Below, in pieces: positions 61,896 through 64,000 of a DNA stretch of 64,000 nucleotides (position 1 is the first letter of the stretch; every line of letters starts with the position of its first letter). Both the position numbers and the translations under genes were made by a program. The notes under the pieces were generated by a model, which ran no database searches, had not been told where the DNA came from, and saw only the letters and a program-made list of their open reading frames with translations. Origin of the DNA: Crotophaga sulcirostris (lineage: Eukaryota; Chordata; Aves; Cuculiformes; Crotophagidae); assembly GCA_013397455.1 (NCBI GenBank), contig VYZB01000095.1:234077-298076 (forward strand). The letters are read 5' to 3'.

Positions 61896-64000
61896 GTGGG
61901 GTTGTGTCTGGCAGACAATTAAAACATAAATACTGAACCTCTGCCATTAATAAATTTTAGGGGGTTGCCAATCCCTGGATCCCCTGCCATGCTTTCCTGC
62001 AGCATATTATGCCAAGTCGTTGCCAGACCCATTTCATAACTCTGGTAGATGCTTATTGCCATAAACTGCTTTGCTCACACCATGCAAAGTGCATTTATTT
62101 TCACACCCTCATTGCTCCAGGCTGCGCAATGGCTCACAGCCCTGAGGTGCCCAGTCCCAGCGGGAAGGGACCACCAGCTCTGTGCCCAGCTGTCACCTCC
62201 CCAGCCTGCCAAACTGAGACAGACGTGGGCACGAGCTGCCCCAACACGTGCGTGGGTGCTGGGGAGAAGGGCTACACAGGTCTCTGTTGCTGCTGCTGCT
62301 GGGGCAGGGGAATCCCAGCCAGGCTCTGCACCCCATGGAAGCATCTCCCCAAGGCAGACCTTTTGTTGCTGCCATCTCCAGGGCACTGCAGCTGTAAAAT
62401 GCATCTAAATGACCTCCAGCTCATCAAACAGTGGGAAATGCATGGGCGTACACCTGCAATGCCTACCTTTGCAGTCCTTCATGAGCACAGCTATAGGAAA
62501 AAAGCCTCTCAGCTGGTGCTTTCCAGCAGTGGGTCAAAGGCAGTGCTCCAGCCCAGGCCCCTGACACACAGCCACCACGTGCACAAGGTCACCCCCCAGA
62601 TGCAGGATTGAGACCTGAGCAGTGGCCCGGGGCAGCAGCCTGCCCCACACTCTCCCCTCACCTGGCTGCAAAACCCAGCCTGACAGAGGAATTTATGTCC
62701 TGCAGCTCCTCTGTGAGCAGTGCCCTGAGGCACCAAAAATGAATCCCTCAGTCCAGTTTATTACTCAGTTCAAGGTGCAGTCGAACTGCATGATGTTGTC
62801 CAATGTGGCTGTGCTTTCTCCCTTCCCTCCTTCCCTCCTTGTAAAGGACAGGAGGAAAATCAAGTTGCTGGCTGCCATCAGCACCTTCCCTGCCCAGGGC
62901 ACTCGTGTGCCAAACTGGCAGCTCTTCCACACGTGTTGCAGCCTGGTTTGTTGGCAGCCTGCACTTGATGCTATCCTGGAAAGGCTCTGAGAAACTCACA
63001 GGCTCTGCGTGCAGTGCGAGCAAAGCCTTTTCCAAAGGAAACACTTAAAGGGTTATGGAAGAACAAAGCTAAAAAGGCTTGTAACTATTTAGAGTTGGGC
63101 AGGGGATAAATTGGCCAAGCAGAGTCATTACCCACTTCAGATCTTCACAGTAAGGCAGTGAGAGGATGCAGATTTCCTTGAGCTACAGAACTGGATGGTT
63201 TGGAGGCTTTATTTAGCTCAGGAAACCTTTGGTCTCCCAAACAAAGAGCAGCTGCAAACCACTGGCCCTGCGGAGCAGCCACCTTTGCCCTGCTGTAGCG
63301 GAGAGGAGGAGCTGATGCTAAGCAGCTAAAACTTGCTCCAAACCACTGTGACCTGGCCTGGCTGTGTTTTGCAGGTTTTGTGCCCTCTGATCCCTCTCAC
63401 AGCCAACTGATCTCACTGGGGAAGAGGGGAGTGGAGCTACTCATAAACTTTGGGGTGCAGAAGCCCTGGGAGTGACTTTGCAGGCTGCCTCCCTCCTCTC
63501 GCCCCAGATTGCTGCAGTTTAAAGAACCAGTGGGAAGAAACAGAGGCTTTTGGCTCCCGCTCTTGATGAAGCACTTGCTGAGGCAGAACCTACTTCTCCC
63601 TTCTGCCACAGAGCTCTTTCTGCTAGGAAACATCCCCTGGACTATGCCTGGGATTGAGGGATCAGAGCAGGTCGTGCAAAAGATGCCAGCTTGGACCTGT
63701 GCCAGAGCATCATGGTCAGACATCGCTGGGAGCGTTGCTGTCAGGGGAAACCACCTCCTGACCAAGGGAGCAGTCTGGGTGGGAGTTGGACCTGATTGCT
63801 GAGGTCCCTGAGCAGGAACAGCCGTGGCAGGGACAAGCAGGGGTTTCTAGCATGTCTGGGCAGGACTCAGAGGCAGGGGTGAGGCAGGAGCAGGGATGAC
63901 ACTGTCCACTGAGGTCAGGTCTGCTCTTACAGTGTCTTCCTACAGGACAGGGAGAGGAGCTGTATTTGTACCACGGGTCAGTGAGAGTTTATTGCAGAGA

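Larger units (their letters stand above)
58326..64000. other. Intergenic DNA to window edge, no gene seen
   Basis: Apart from the candidate elements, the TA/CA palindrome and a possible MIR-like fragment listed separately, I see unique sequence. The 200-codon open frame on the plus strand (62009-62611) has no recognisable domain and is GC- and cysteine-rich in the way chance frames are. No SHQ1-like exon was seen. Confidence 0.65.

Noticed and set aside
62009..62611. 200-codon plus-strand open frame near the right end
   Set aside because: No domain, no splice context and overlapping frames on both strands; composition is typical of chance in GC-richer DNA.

Overview
This window is vertebrate nuclear DNA, most likely from a bird. 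Spliced, low-density coding sequence occupies only about 430 bases of 64 kb. A strong CpG island marks one promoter. The interspersed repeats are CR1-type LINE fragments, including one close to the young avian CR1 3' end, and no mammalian Alu, B1 or L1 sequence was seen. Low repeat density and a fairly compact gene also fit a bird. The species cannot be told from the sequence.

The only protein-coding gene I can support is RYBP (RING1 and YY1 binding protein), on the minus strand. Four coding exons are present and end at consensus splice sites: exon 1 (36194-36225), exon 2 with the RanBP2/NZF zinc finger (34984-35109), exon 3 (1177-1353) and exon 4 (965-1063). Together they encode residues 1 to about 145. 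The last coding exon, which carries the RING1-binding C-terminus, lies beyond the left edge. Intron 1 is 1.1 kb, intron 2 is 33.6 kb and intron 3 is only 113 bases.

From about 34.93 to 36.9 kb the promoter, exons 1-2 and intron 1 form a GC-rich island with several nested repeats. These are three 32-bp CCAAT-plus-GC-box units upstream of the start codon, three copies of a YY1-like motif in intron 1, a 405-bp pentamer-based minisatellite, and a GGA/TCC tract beside exon 2. A 17-bp-period A/T-rich minisatellite lies just upstream of the island.

The region from 37.3 to 64 kb is upstream intergenic DNA with no recognisable gene. In other vertebrates the next gene in this direction is SHQ1, but none of its exons is seen here. 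This region holds an old CR1 fragment, MIR/L2-like fragments, a nested pair of TAATTA-rich inverted repeats, a 32-bp tandem duplication and a few stretches that look like conserved enhancers. Long open frames in the GC-rich parts are judged to be chance.

The main point of interest is regulatory. The gene for a YY1-binding Polycomb protein carries a cluster of YY1-like motifs in sense orientation in its first intron, next to a triplicated NF-Y/Sp1-type promoter module. This suggests possible autoregulation through YY1 or Polycomb, and is testable.
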